Positions 40,911 to 49,863 of a stretch of DNA of 64,000 nt are shown here, piece after piece (position 1 is the stretch's first letter; each line of letters begins with the position of its first letter). Both the position numbers and the translations under genes were made by a program. The notes below the pieces were generated by a model. The model was not told the origin of the DNA and did no database searches. It worked only from the letters and a program-made list of their open reading frames with translations. Origin of the DNA: Thermocaproicibacter sp036260805 (GTDB taxonomy: Bacteria > Bacillota > Clostridia > Oscillospirales > Acutalibacteraceae); assembly GCA_036260805.1 (NCBI GenBank), contig DATALZ010000005.1:1-64000 (forward strand). The letters run 5' to 3'.

Positions 40911-41870
40911 ATGAGTTTAAATGAGAAGTTGAAAACAAACAAGTTCATGAGCAAATATTTCGGCGTTATTTTGCTGCTGCTGCTTGTTCTTATAATATGG
41001 GGTATTTTCAAAGTTATTACGCCAGGAAATTTTGGCTCGCTTGATAAGCTGGTTTCCTATCTTCAGTCCAGCCTTATCTATGCGGTCGGCGGGTGCGGAC
41101 TGTATTTCATCTGCGTCATGGGTCTTTGGGACTTCAGTATCGGCGCAAACGTCGTTCTCTCTTCCGTTCTGGCCTGCTATTTTGCCCAGAACCTTGGCTA
41201 TGCGGGACTGATTCTCGCTCCGATAATCTGCGGCACGCTGATTGGCTTATTGAACGGTATTGTTTACATCAAACTGCATATTCCATCCCTAATTGTAACA
41301 GTCGGGCTTGCATTGATTTATGAAAGCCTGAGCGTCTTTGCAACACACGGTCAGGAACAGATACTCAATTCGTCTGTGAATGCTTTTGGCACCTATCCGG
41401 CTAACCTAATTCTTGCTCTGCTTGCTTTCTTCCTTTGCGGGCTGATTATTAAATATACCAAAATCGGTACCTATACATACGCAATCGGAAGCAATGAATT
41501 TGTGGCAAAGAATATGGGCGTCAACGTCAGCAAATATAAGGTTGTTGCGTTCGTGCTGTGCGGAATGTTCGCCGGCATTATGAGTATTCTAACCATCAGT
41601 TACGGTACATCCATGACCGCTGCAACCAACATGTCATCCCTTGCCAGAAACTTTACGCCGCTGATGGGTACATTTTTCGGCCTGGCGTTCCGTAAATACG
41701 GCAAGCCGATTACTGCTATCGTCATTGGTGAGTTTATTATTTCACTGATCTTTAACGGATTTGTCGCACTCGGTGCTCCGAGTACCATTCAGAACGTGGT
41801 AACCGGCGCAGCGCTTCTTCTCATTGTAACAATAACGACTAAGCCTGTTAAGGGCGCCGTTGTAAAGTGA
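40911..41870 (+). CDS. Sugar ABC transporter permease (RbsC-like, CUT2)
   Basis: About 319 residues from the ATG at 40911 (GGTGG 8 nt upstream; a GTG at 40899 is less likely). About nine to ten membrane helices; the conserved RbsC loop appears as GLWDFSIGANVVLSS, GLLNGIVYIKLHIPSLIVTVG and the ATPase-coupling IGSNEFVAKNMGVNVSKYK. Forms the pore with the second permease encoded two genes later. Confidence 0.9.
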   Translation: MSLNEKLKTNKFMSKYFGVILLLLLVLIIWGIFKVITPGNFGSLDKLVSYLQSSLIYAVGGCGLYFICVMGLWDFSIGANVVLSSVLACYFAQNLGYAGLILAPIICGTLIGLLNGIVYIKLHIPSLIVTVGLALIYESLSVFATHGQEQILNSSVNAFGTYPANLILALLAFFLCGLIIKYTKIGTYTYAIGSNEFVAKNMGVNVSKYKVVAFVLCGMFAGIMSILTISYGTSMTAATNMSSLARNFTPLMGTFFGLAFRKYGKPITAIVIGEFIISLIFNGFVALGAPSTIQNVVTGAALLLIVTITTKPVKGAVVK

Positions 41871-41880
41871 GGTGGACAAA

Positions 41881-43377
41881 ATGGGAGAAGTAATTCTAAG
41901 AGCAGAAAACATAGATAAATCATTCGGCATCACCCATGCGGTTAAAAACGTCTCATTAACCTTTAATAAAGGCGAGATCCACGGTCTCATCGGCGAGAAC
42001 GGTTCCGGAAAATCGACTTTGTCGTCGATGCTGCTGGGCATTTATACCATTGACAGCGGCAAGTTTATTCTTGACGGCAAAGAGCTGAAAGTAAAAAATC
42101 AGGTAGAGGCGAACCGCAACGGCGTTTCCATCATTGTTCAGGAGATGGGCACACTTTCCGGTCTTACCGTGGCGGAAAATATCTTTCTTGGCAACGAAGA
42201 CCGGTTTGTAAAATACGGTATAAAGAATACAAATGCCATGAACCGCGAGGCCCAGGCGTTACTTGATAAATACGGTTTCGGCCGTATTAAAGCTTCCGTG
42301 ATGATCGACCATTATGATTTTGAAGACCGCAAGCTGATCGAAATCGTGAAGGCTACATACTTTGATCCAAAGATCGTTGTTATCGACGAAACGACGACTG
42401 CCCTCAGTCAGTCCGGCCGTGAAGAGCTCTACAAACAGATGAAGCGCATCAAGGACGAGGGCAACACCGTTATTTTTATTTCCCACGACCTTGCAGAAGT
42501 CATCCGCCTTACGGACACCATCACCATTCTTCGCGACGGCGATCTGATTGACACCGTAAAGAGCAGCGAAGTTACGGAAGATGATCTCAAACGGCTGATG
42601 GTCGGCAGAGTGCTTGACGACCGTTATTACCGTACCGATTACGGCGAGCCGATTTCTGAAGAAGTCGTTTTGTCTGCAAAGAATGTATCCGTACCAGGGC
42701 AGCTGAAGAATGTCAGCTTCGAATTGCATAAAGGAGAAATCCTGGGTGTCGGCGGACTCAGTGAATGCGGCATGCACGAAATCGGCAAGGCTGTTTTCGG
42801 TGCGTCATACGACCGTACGGGCGATGTTACGCTGGCTGACGGTACTCACATCAATTCCATTACCAAAGCCATTAAGCACAGCATTGCTTATGTGTCCAAA
42901 GACAGAGACAACGAATCCCTTGTCGTTAACGACACCATCTGTGACAATGTCTGTCTCCCATCCATGGATGAACTTGGAGTAAACCACATTCTGCTGAATA
43001 AAAAACTGACGAAATTTGCAGATAAATATGCAAAGCTTATCAGTACCAAAATGACAGACGTCAACCAGTTCGTTTCGGATCTTTCCGGCGGAAACAAGCA
43101 GAAAGTTGCTTTGGCCCGGTGGATCGGAAAGGACTCCAATATCGTCGTGCTCGACAGCCCAACCCGCGGTATTGATGTTAAGGTTAAAGCTGATATTTAC
43201 GCACTGATGAGTGAAATGAAGAAGCAGGGCAAATCCATCATCGTCATCTCGGAAGAGATTATGGAACTTCTTGGAATGTGCGACCGTATCCTCATCATGA
43301 AAGACGGCGTCATCAGCGGTGAGTTTATGAGAGATCCGAAACTTACCGAAGAAGACTTCATTGCGAAGATGGTTTAA
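41881..43377 (+). CDS. Sugar ABC transporter ATP-binding protein (double ABC cassette, AraG/RbsA/MglA-like)
   Basis: About 498 residues with two ABC domains. First: Walker A GENGSGKSTL, the Q-loop region IVQEMGTL and Walker B VVIDETTTAL; its signature region is degenerate (DFEDRKLIEI). Second: degenerate Walker A GLSECGMHEI, intact signature LSGGNKQKVALARW and Walker B VVLDSPTRGID. This asymmetry is normal for CUT2 ATPases. It energises sugar import by the flanking permeases. The ATG at 41881 has GAGG 8 nt upstream; the preceding permease ends 10 nt before. Confidence 0.92.
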   Translation: MGEVILRAENIDKSFGITHAVKNVSLTFNKGEIHGLIGENGSGKSTLSSMLLGIYTIDSGKFILDGKELKVKNQVEANRNGVSIIVQEMGTLSGLTVAENIFLGNEDRFVKYGIKNTNAMNREAQALLDKYGFGRIKASVMIDHYDFEDRKLIEIVKATYFDPKIVVIDETTTALSQSGREELYKQMKRIKDEGNTVIFISHDLAEVIRLTDTITILRDGDLIDTVKSSEVTEDDLKRLMVGRVLDDRYYRTDYGEPISEEVVLSAKNVSVPGQLKNVSFELHKGEILGVGGLSECGMHEIGKAVFGASYDRTGDVTLADGTHINSITKAIKHSIAYVSKDRDNESLVVNDTICDNVCLPSMDELGVNHILLNKKLTKFADKYAKLISTKMTDVNQFVSDLSGGNKQKVALARWIGKDSNIVVLDSPTRGIDVKVKADIYALMSEMKKQGKSIIVISEEIMELLGMCDRILIMKDGVISGEFMRDPKLTEEDFIAKMV

Positions 43378-43389
43378 GGGGTGAGTAGT

Positions 43390-44379
43390 ATGACAGAATC
43401 AAATACACAGTTACAAAGTAAAGAAAAGAAAGACTCCGGCGCAAAGTCCCGGGGATTTATGGACAAACCGATCATCCGCAATGTGCTGCCTCTGGTTGGA
43501 CTTGTGGTAGTAATTATCCTGTTTTCCATTTTGACAAACGGCAGGCTCATTCAGCCTTTTAACATCAATCTGCTGCTCAGCCAGACCTATGTGCTCATGA
43601 TCGCCGCCACCGGCGTGTTCCTGATTATGACCATGGGCTGTCTGGATTTTTCACAGGGCTCTATGCTTGCCATTTCATCCATCGTGGTATGCTACTTATC
43701 CGCCTACAGCCTTCCTCTGGCAATCTTGGGCGGTATGGTTACGGGCGGAGCCATCGGCGCAATCAACGGCTTCTTCCATGTAAAACGCAAAATTATGTCC
43801 TTCATTGTTACAATCTGCACAATGTTCCTGTTCCGCGGTCTTTGCGCTTATCTGACGACCAATTCGCCTGTTTATGCCATCGGCAACATTTATCAGTTCA
43901 ATAATATGACTTTTGAGCTGACACTTACAGTCGTTGTTTTGCTGATCGTTTTTCTGCTTTTTCATTACACAAAGCTGGGGAGCTACCTCAAAGCAATCGG
44001 CGCCGGTGAGACGGGTGCAAGATTTGCCGGAATCAAGGTTGAAAAGATCAAGATACTGGTTTATATTGCAGCCGGATTCATTACGGGCATTGCCTCGTTT
44101 ATCAACGTTGTCAAGGTTGGTTCCGTTACATCCACAAGCGGCAATATGCTTGAAAATCAAATCCTGATTGCACTTGTTCTGGGTGGCTTGCCGATCTCCG
44201 GCGGTGCAAAAGTTCGTTTTATTAATGTAATTGTAGGTGTCCTGACCTACAAGATCCTTTCCACCGGCCTTGTTATGATGGGTCTTACCACTGAAATGCA
44301 GCAGCTGATCGAAGGAGTTATCTTCCTAATCGTCGTAGCACTCTTCAGCGACAGAAAGTCATTGAAGGTCATTAAATAA
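43390..44379 (+). CDS. Sugar ABC transporter permease (second CUT2 permease)
   Basis: About 329 residues from the ATG at 43390 (AAGGGG 8 nt upstream). A 30-residue charged N-terminus precedes about nine helices; CUT2 motifs are TMGCLDFSQGSMLAISS, GGAIGAINGFFHVKRKI and IGAGETGARFAGIKVEKIK. Homologous to but clearly different from the first permease, suggesting a heterodimeric pore. It starts 12 nt after the ATPase stop codon. Confidence 0.9.
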   Translation: MTESNTQLQSKEKKDSGAKSRGFMDKPIIRNVLPLVGLVVVIILFSILTNGRLIQPFNINLLLSQTYVLMIAATGVFLIMTMGCLDFSQGSMLAISSIVVCYLSAYSLPLAILGGMVTGGAIGAINGFFHVKRKIMSFIVTICTMFLFRGLCAYLTTNSPVYAIGNIYQFNNMTFELTLTVVVLLIVFLLFHYTKLGSYLKAIGAGETGARFAGIKVEKIKILVYIAAGFITGIASFINVVKVGSVTSTSGNMLENQILIALVLGGLPISGGAKVRFINVIVGVLTYKILSTGLVMMGLTTEMQQLIEGVIFLIVVALFSDRKSLKVIK

Positions 44380-44545
44380 TAATCGTCATATCCATTTGCT
44401 TCGTCCTGAATCAGAGGGGAATGTCCTGTTAAAGCGTCGGAGTTTCTCTTGCAATCCAAGTTTGCTGTTTGATTTTAATCAGATCAGGCCGGAAGCAGGC
44501 GAGCAGGATCAATACCGTCTGAATTTATAAACCGGAGGAATAGAC

Positions 44546-46219
44546 ATGTCAAAATATGTAATAGGCGTAGACTATGGAACACTGTCCGGGCGCGCGTTGC
44601 TTGCGGATGCCCGGACCGGCGAAGAAATTGCGTCGGCTGTGTACGAATATCCCCATGCTGTAATGGACAGGGCGCTGCCCGACGGAACTCCGCTGGGCCC
44701 GGACTGGGCTCTGCAGGACCCACAGGATTATCTGGATGTTTTAGGGCATGCGGTTCCGCAGGTCATCAAAGAATCCGGTGTATCTCCGAAAGACATCATC
44801 GGAATCGGAACGGATTTTACCGCCTGCACCATTCTTCCTGTCAAGGCCGACGGTACGCCGCTCTGCTTTCTTTCTCAGTATAAAAACCGTCCCCATGCAT
44901 ATGTGAAGCTGTGGAAGCATCACGCTGCACAGGATAAGGCAAATAAACTGAATGAAATTGCTGCGGAGCGCGGCGAAAAATGGCTGAACAATTACGGCGG
45001 AAAAATTTCTTCCGAGTGGGCCGTGCCGAAAATCTGGCAGGTAGCGGAAGAAGATCCCGAAATTTACGATGCAATGGACCGTTTCATCGAGGCTGCCGAC
45101 TGGATTATCTGGCAGCTCTGCGGCAAAGAAACCCGTAATTCCTGCACTGCAGGTTATAAGGAAATCTGGAACAAGAAAACCGGCTACCCGTCCGACGATT
45201 TCTTCCGTGCACTGAACCCGAAGCTTGAACATGTTGTAGATGAGAAGTTCTCCCGCAACATAACCCCACTGGGGGAAAAAGCGGGCGAAATCACCTCGGA
45301 AGCGGCAAAGCTGACCGGACTTCTGCCGGGAACGGCTGTTGCCATCGGCAATGTGGACGCGCATGTCTGCGTACCGGCCGTGGGGATCGACGGCCCCGGC
45401 AAGATGCTCGCCATTATGGGAACATCCACCTGCCATATTATGATGGGCGCCGAGGAACATCAGGTTCCCGGTATGTGCGGCGTAGTGGAAGACGGCGTTA
45501 TGCCCGGCTATTTCGGCTATGAAGCCGGTCAGTCCTGCGTTGGCGACCACTTTGCATGGTTTATCGATAACTGCCTGCCTGCTTCCTATTATGAAGAAGC
45601 GAAAAAAGAGGGCAAAAACATCCATAAATTCCTGAGGGAAAAAGCGGAAAAGCAAAAACCCGGCGAGAGCGGCCTTTTGGCCCTTGACTGGTGGAACGGA
45701 AACCGTTCCGTTCTGGTTGACGTAGACCTCACGGGAATGATGCTCGGAATGACGCTCCAGACGAAACCGGAGGAAATCTACCGTGCACTGATTGAAGCGA
45801 CGGCTTACGGAACACGCATGATAATTGAAAATTATCGTGAGCACGGCGTTCCGGTTGAGGAATTCTTCGCTTCCGGCGGCATTTCTCAAAAAGATCCGAT
45901 GACCATGCAGATTTACGCCGATGTGATCAACATGCCGGTGAAAATTGCGAGATCGGCTCAGGGCCCCGCCCTTGGCTCTGCAATTTTCGCATCCGTAGCT
46001 GCGGGAGAACAGGCCGGCGGCTATGAATCGATTTTCGAAGCCGCGCGGGCGATGGGGAAGATCAAAGATACCGTTTACAAACCGATTCCGGAAAATGCAG
46101 CGGTTTATGATAAGCTTTTCGCCGAATACCGCACTCTGCATGACTATTTCGGCCGCGGTGCAAATGACGTGATGAAACGCCTCAAAGAACTGAAGAAGAA
46201 AGCGTTACTTGGCAGGTAG
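44546..46219 (+). CDS. araB: Ribulokinase
   Basis: 557 residues, FGGY carbohydrate kinase. It phosphorylates L-ribulose to L-ribulose 5-phosphate with ATP. Signatures: VIGVDYGTLSGRALLADA at the N-terminus, IGIGTDFTACTILPV, NVDAHVCVPAVGI, MGTSTCHIMMG and the FGGY-C segment ATAYGTRMIIENYREHGV ... FASGGISQKDPM. The length is typical of AraB. ACCGGAGGAATAGAC precedes the ATG. It lies 166 nt after the second permease with no terminator between, so it probably belongs to the same operon; araA follows after 60 nt. Confidence 0.96.
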   Translation: MSKYVIGVDYGTLSGRALLADARTGEEIASAVYEYPHAVMDRALPDGTPLGPDWALQDPQDYLDVLGHAVPQVIKESGVSPKDIIGIGTDFTACTILPVKADGTPLCFLSQYKNRPHAYVKLWKHHAAQDKANKLNEIAAERGEKWLNNYGGKISSEWAVPKIWQVAEEDPEIYDAMDRFIEAADWIIWQLCGKETRNSCTAGYKEIWNKKTGYPSDDFFRALNPKLEHVVDEKFSRNITPLGEKAGEITSEAAKLTGLLPGTAVAIGNVDAHVCVPAVGIDGPGKMLAIMGTSTCHIMMGAEEHQVPGMCGVVEDGVMPGYFGYEAGQSCVGDHFAWFIDNCLPASYYEEAKKEGKNIHKFLREKAEKQKPGESGLLALDWWNGNRSVLVDVDLTGMMLGMTLQTKPEEIYRALIEATAYGTRMIIENYREHGVPVEEFFASGGISQKDPMTMQIYADVINMPVKIARSAQGPALGSAIFASVAAGEQAGGYESIFEAARAMGKIKDTVYKPIPENAAVYDKLFAEYRTLHDYFGRGANDVMKRLKELKKKALLGR

Positions 46220-46279
46220 CTTGAATTTTTGCGAAAATTATTGCAAGCAAAAGGGTATAAGAAAGGAATGACTACAAGA

Positions 46280-47761
46280 ATGAATGCATTGAAAAAATAT
46301 AAATTTCTCTTTATTGTCGGCAGCCAGGATCTGTATGGCGAAGACGTACTGAAGACGGTAGACGAACACGCGAAAATTATGGTGGATGAATTCAACGCAG
46401 ATAAAAATATTCCCTGCACGGTTGTTTTCCACCCGGTCGTCCGCAATTCCGATGAAATTTATCAGGCAATGACGCAGGCAAATAACGACCCGGACTGTGC
46501 CGGCGTTATCACCTGGATGCACACGTTTTCTCCGTCCAAGATGTGGATTCGCGGATTCCAGGCGCTTCAGAAGCCTCTTCTTCATGTGAACACGCAGTTT
46601 AACCGCGACATTCCCTGGGACAGCATCGACATGGATTTCATGAACCTGAACCAGTCTGCCCACGGCGACCGCGAACACGGATTTATCACCGCGCGTATGC
46701 GCCTGCAGCAGAAAGTGATTTCCGGCTGGTGGAAAGAGGAAAAGTTCCGCAAACGCATGGCCGGCTGGATGCGCGCCGCAGTTGGTGCTTTTGAGAGCCG
46801 CAGGCTGCGCGTCCTGCGCATCAGCGACAATATGCGCAATGTTGCGGTGACCGAAGGCGACAAGGTGGAAGCCCAAATCAAGTTCGGCTGGAGCGTAGAC
46901 CATTACGGCGTTGAGGATATTATCCGGCTTGTGGATGCAGTAACAGAAGAAGAAATCGACGCTCAGATGAAAGAATACGAGAAATATTACGATATGGCAA
47001 CAGACAATATTGACGCCGTCCGTTACCAGGCCCGCGAAGAAGTAGCCCTGAAAAAATTTATGGACAAAGAAAAGTTCGGTGCCTTCCATACGAACTTTGA
47101 AGATTTGCAGCAGCTTCGCCAGCTCCCCGGCTTAGCCGCGCAGGACCTTATGCGTCAGGGCTACGGCTTCGGTGCCGAAGGCGACTGGAAAACATCCGCG
47201 CTCTGCAGAATCATGAAAGCCATGACAGCCGACCTTGACTGCGGAACTGCGTTCATGGAAGATTACACCTACAACTTTGACCCGGCCTGCGGCATGAACA
47301 TGGGCTCACATATGCTGGAAGTCTGCCCGACTGTTGCGTGCGACAAACCGAAGATTCAGGTATTCCCGCTTGGAATCGGCGGCCGCGAAGACCCCGCCCG
47401 CCTTACCTTTAAGGCAAAGTCCGGCCCGGCAGTCCTTGCCACGATCATCGATATGGGCGACCGTTTCCGCATGATTGTGAACGATGTGGACTGCCAGAAA
47501 CAGGAGCACGATATGCCCAAACTGCCGGTAGCCGCAGTTCTCTGGAAACCTCTGCCGGACCTCGAAACCTCTGCGGAAGCATGGATTTACGCAGGCGGTG
47601 CACACCATTCCGTCATCAGCTTCGGCCTGACCGACGAAGACCTGCGCGACTTTGCCGAGATTATGGACATTGAATATGTACATATCGGCAAGGATACCGA
47701 TATCCATGAGCTTCGTAAAGAATTAACCTGGAATGACCTTGTCTGGAAACTAAAGAAATAA
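46280..47761 (+). CDS. araA: L-arabinose isomerase
   Basis: About 493 residues. Converts L-arabinose to L-ribulose. Characteristic segments: FLFIVGSQDLYGED, WMHTFSPSKMWIRGFQ, HVNTQFNRDIPWDSIDMDF, MNLNQSAHGDREHGFI, QGYGFGAEGDWKTSALCRIM, metal ligands Glu in MEDYTY and His in GSHMLEVCP, and GGAHHSV. Start chosen at the ATG at 46280 (GSQ motif then at the usual distance; AAAGGA 12 nt upstream); ATG 46268 and a TTG at 46229 are in frame. Confidence 0.96.
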   Translation: MNALKKYKFLFIVGSQDLYGEDVLKTVDEHAKIMVDEFNADKNIPCTVVFHPVVRNSDEIYQAMTQANNDPDCAGVITWMHTFSPSKMWIRGFQALQKPLLHVNTQFNRDIPWDSIDMDFMNLNQSAHGDREHGFITARMRLQQKVISGWWKEEKFRKRMAGWMRAAVGAFESRRLRVLRISDNMRNVAVTEGDKVEAQIKFGWSVDHYGVEDIIRLVDAVTEEEIDAQMKEYEKYYDMATDNIDAVRYQAREEVALKKFMDKEKFGAFHTNFEDLQQLRQLPGLAAQDLMRQGYGFGAEGDWKTSALCRIMKAMTADLDCGTAFMEDYTYNFDPACGMNMGSHMLEVCPTVACDKPKIQVFPLGIGGREDPARLTFKAKSGPAVLATIIDMGDRFRMIVNDVDCQKQEHDMPKLPVAAVLWKPLPDLETSAEAWIYAGGAHHSVISFGLTDEDLRDFAEIMDIEYVHIGKDTDIHELRKELTWNDLVWKLKK

Positions 47762-47772
47762 CACAAAAGCTT

Positions 47773-47799
47773 TTTCGGGGGATGCTTCATCCCCCGAAA
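47773..47799 (+). other. Hairpin between araA and araD
   Basis: Perfect 12-bp stem TTTCGGGGGATG / CATCCCCCGAAA with a 3-nt loop, directly after the araA stop. No T run, so a processing or partial-termination signal is more likely than a full stop. The CATCCCCC core echoes the hairpin in dispersed element copy B. Confidence 0.6.
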
Positions 47800-47841
47800 T
47801 GTTTATGCAGAAACGCAGAAATCCAAAGGAGGACGTTACCA

Positions 47842-48540
47842 ATGCTCGAAGAATTGAAGAAGAAAGTCTGCGAGGCGAACCTGCAGCTGCCAAAACTGGG
47901 ACTTGTTGTTTTCACCTGGGGCAATGTTTCCGGGATTGACCGGGAAAAAGGCCTTTTCGTCATTAAGCCGTCCGGCGTTCCATATTCTGATCTGAAGCCG
48001 GAAGATATGGTTGTTGTCAACCTGAACGGCGAAAAAGTGGAAGGCAGGCTGAACCCGTCATCCGATACTCCCACTCACTGTGAGCTGTACAAAAACTTCC
48101 CGACAATCGGCGGCGCGGTACATACTCATTCCCGCTGGGCTACAATCTGGGCGCAGGCGGGTCGCGCCATTCCGGCTTATGGAACAACGCATGCCGATTA
48201 CTTCTATGGCTCCATTCCCTGCACCAGAGCGATGACCGATGAGGAAATCAAAGGGGAGTACGAAAAGGAAACGGGAAAAGTCATTGTGGAAACATTCAGG
48301 GATATTAATCCCGAAGATGTTCCGGCGGTGCTGGTCAAATCCCATGGCCCGTTCACTTGGGGCAAGGACTGCGATGAAGCCGTTTACCACGCGGCCGTTG
48401 TTGAGGAAGTCGCAATGATGGCATGGCATACTGAGTCCATATCCAAACAACCTGTTACAAATATGCAGCAGGTGCTGCTCGACAAGCATTTCCTGCGCAA
48501 GCACGGCGCGAAAGCTTATTACGGTCAGAAATCCAAATAG
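47842..48540 (+). CDS. araD: L-ribulose-5-phosphate 4-epimerase
   Basis: 232 residues; converts L-ribulose 5-phosphate to D-xylulose 5-phosphate, the exit into the pentose phosphate pathway. Class II aldolase fold: VVFTWGNVSGIDREKGLFVIKPSGV, SSDTPTHCELYKNFP, and the zinc His in GAVHTHSRWATIW plus the later VVEEVAMMAWHT. The ATG at 47842 follows AAAGGAGG by 9 nt; an upstream in-frame start at 47782 falls inside the hairpin and is rejected. Last gene of the arabinose operon. Confidence 0.96.
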   Translation: MLEELKKKVCEANLQLPKLGLVVFTWGNVSGIDREKGLFVIKPSGVPYSDLKPEDMVVVNLNGEKVEGRLNPSSDTPTHCELYKNFPTIGGAVHTHSRWATIWAQAGRAIPAYGTTHADYFYGSIPCTRAMTDEEIKGEYEKETGKVIVETFRDINPEDVPAVLVKSHGPFTWGKDCDEAVYHAAVVEEVAMMAWHTESISKQPVTNMQQVLLDKHFLRKHGAKAYYGQKSK

Positions 48541-48594
48541 TATATTCGAAGCAAATAAACTGACCGAAGAGGAATCTTTATTAATAGATAGAAG

Positions 48595-48629
48595 AACGCC
48601 GTCCGGATTCAAGCCGGACGGCGTTTTGA
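48595..48629. terminator. Terminator of the arabinose operon
   Basis: Perfect 12-bp stem AACGCCGTCCGG / CCGGACGGCGTT followed by TTTGAC; lies between convergent genes. Confidence 0.88.
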
Positions 48630-48683
48630 CGTACTGCGATCAGGTATTTTTCCCAATTGGGTGACGTAATAATTTTGTTCCTC

Positions 48684-49706
48684 TTATGATTCGTATTTCG
48701 GCAGGGTCGAAACAAAATTCTCATAGAGCTCAATCACTTTATCACACCACGCATCAAATTCAGGGTCTTCTTTCTGGCACTCTTTGTGGGAGTAAATATA
48801 TTCCAAAGTCCGGCGTACGCCCTGGTCAAATCGTGTTGTTGCCGTAAATCCCGGAACGGCCTTTTTAATTTTGGTGTTGTCAAATATTACGGAGTTCGAT
48901 TTATCACCAATCAGACCGCCGTAAAAATCACTGCTGAGGGATGCCAGCACGTCGGAAGGAATGTGAACAATTTTCGGCTTTACCCCCAGCGCGGAGCCAA
49001 TAATGTCATAGATTTGATTCCAGGTCAGGCTTTCGTCCGATGTAATCTGGTATATTTCACCCAAAGCATGAGCATTGCCCATAATTCCGACAAACGCCTT
49101 GGCAAAATCGGTATTATGCGTTAATGTCCAGAGTGAACTGCCATCGCCCTGAACAATGACCTTTTTTCCCTTGCGGATTCGTTCCAGAACAGAAAAGCTG
49201 CCGTTTCTCCCATGGACAGCTACAGGTACGGATGTATTTCCGTAGGTATGGCTTGGCCGAATAATCGTCACAGGGAAGCCCTGCGTGCGGTACCGCTCCA
49301 TGAGGAACTCTTCGCAGGCAATTTTCTTCTGGGAGTATTCCCAGTAAGGATTCGCAAGCGGTGTACTTTCCGTAATAAACGGACTGGAAAGCGGCTTCTG
49401 GTAAGCAGAAGCGGAGCTGATAAAAATATACTGCCCGGTTCTGCCTTGAAAGATGCGGCAGTCACGCTCCACATCGGCAGGCTCAAACGCAATAAAATCC
49501 GCTACGACATCAAAAGACAGGCCATTCACTGCTTGCTCTATTTCCGCTTCCTGATGAATATCGCCTGTGATTATTTTCGCTCCATCGGGTACAAAGGCGG
49601 TTTTGTTTCCCCGGTTGAGCAGATACAGCTCAAATCCTTTTTCAATGCACAAAGAAGATATTGCAGAACTGATTGTTCCCGTTCCGCCAATCAATAAAAC
49701 TCTCAT
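48684..49706 (-). CDS. NAD-dependent epimerase/dehydratase (extended SDR)
   Basis: About 340 residues. The ATG at 49706 is chosen because AGGG lies 8 nt upstream and the protein then begins directly with the Rossmann motif MRVLLIGGTGTISSAIS; an upstream ATG at 49820 adds 38 unlikely residues. Other SDR features are FDVVADFIAF, FISSASAYQKP (active Ser), PYWEYSQKKIACEEFL (YxxxK) and IIRPSHTYGN. It resembles NAD-dependent sugar-nucleotide epimerases and the CSP41-like subgroup that bind mRNA or sugars; the substrate is open. No operon partner. Confidence 0.82.
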   Translation of the reverse strand: MRVLLIGGTGTISSAISSLCIEKGFELYLLNRGNKTAFVPDGAKIITGDIHQEAEIEQAVNGLSFDVVADFIAFEPADVERDCRIFQGRTGQYIFISSASAYQKPLSSPFITESTPLANPYWEYSQKKIACEEFLMERYRTQGFPVTIIRPSHTYGNTSVPVAVHGRNGSFSVLERIRKGKKVIVQGDGSSLWTLTHNTDFAKAFVGIMGNAHALGEIYQITSDESLTWNQIYDIIGSALGVKPKIVHIPSDVLASLSSDFYGGLIGDKSNSVIFDNTKIKKAVPGFTATTRFDQGVRRTLEYIYSHKECQKEDPEFDAWCDKVIELYENFVSTLPKYES

Positions 49707-49863
49707 AAATTCATCCCTTTTCACAGCAGAGTTATTTTTAAAATAGTATAAACCCCAATCGAGAACTTTAAATCCATGAAAGATAAAATAATGCAGAATA
49801 ATTGTAGATTGGCTCTTCACATAAAAAGTGCGCTATCATTACGAAAGCGCACTGAATATTAGA

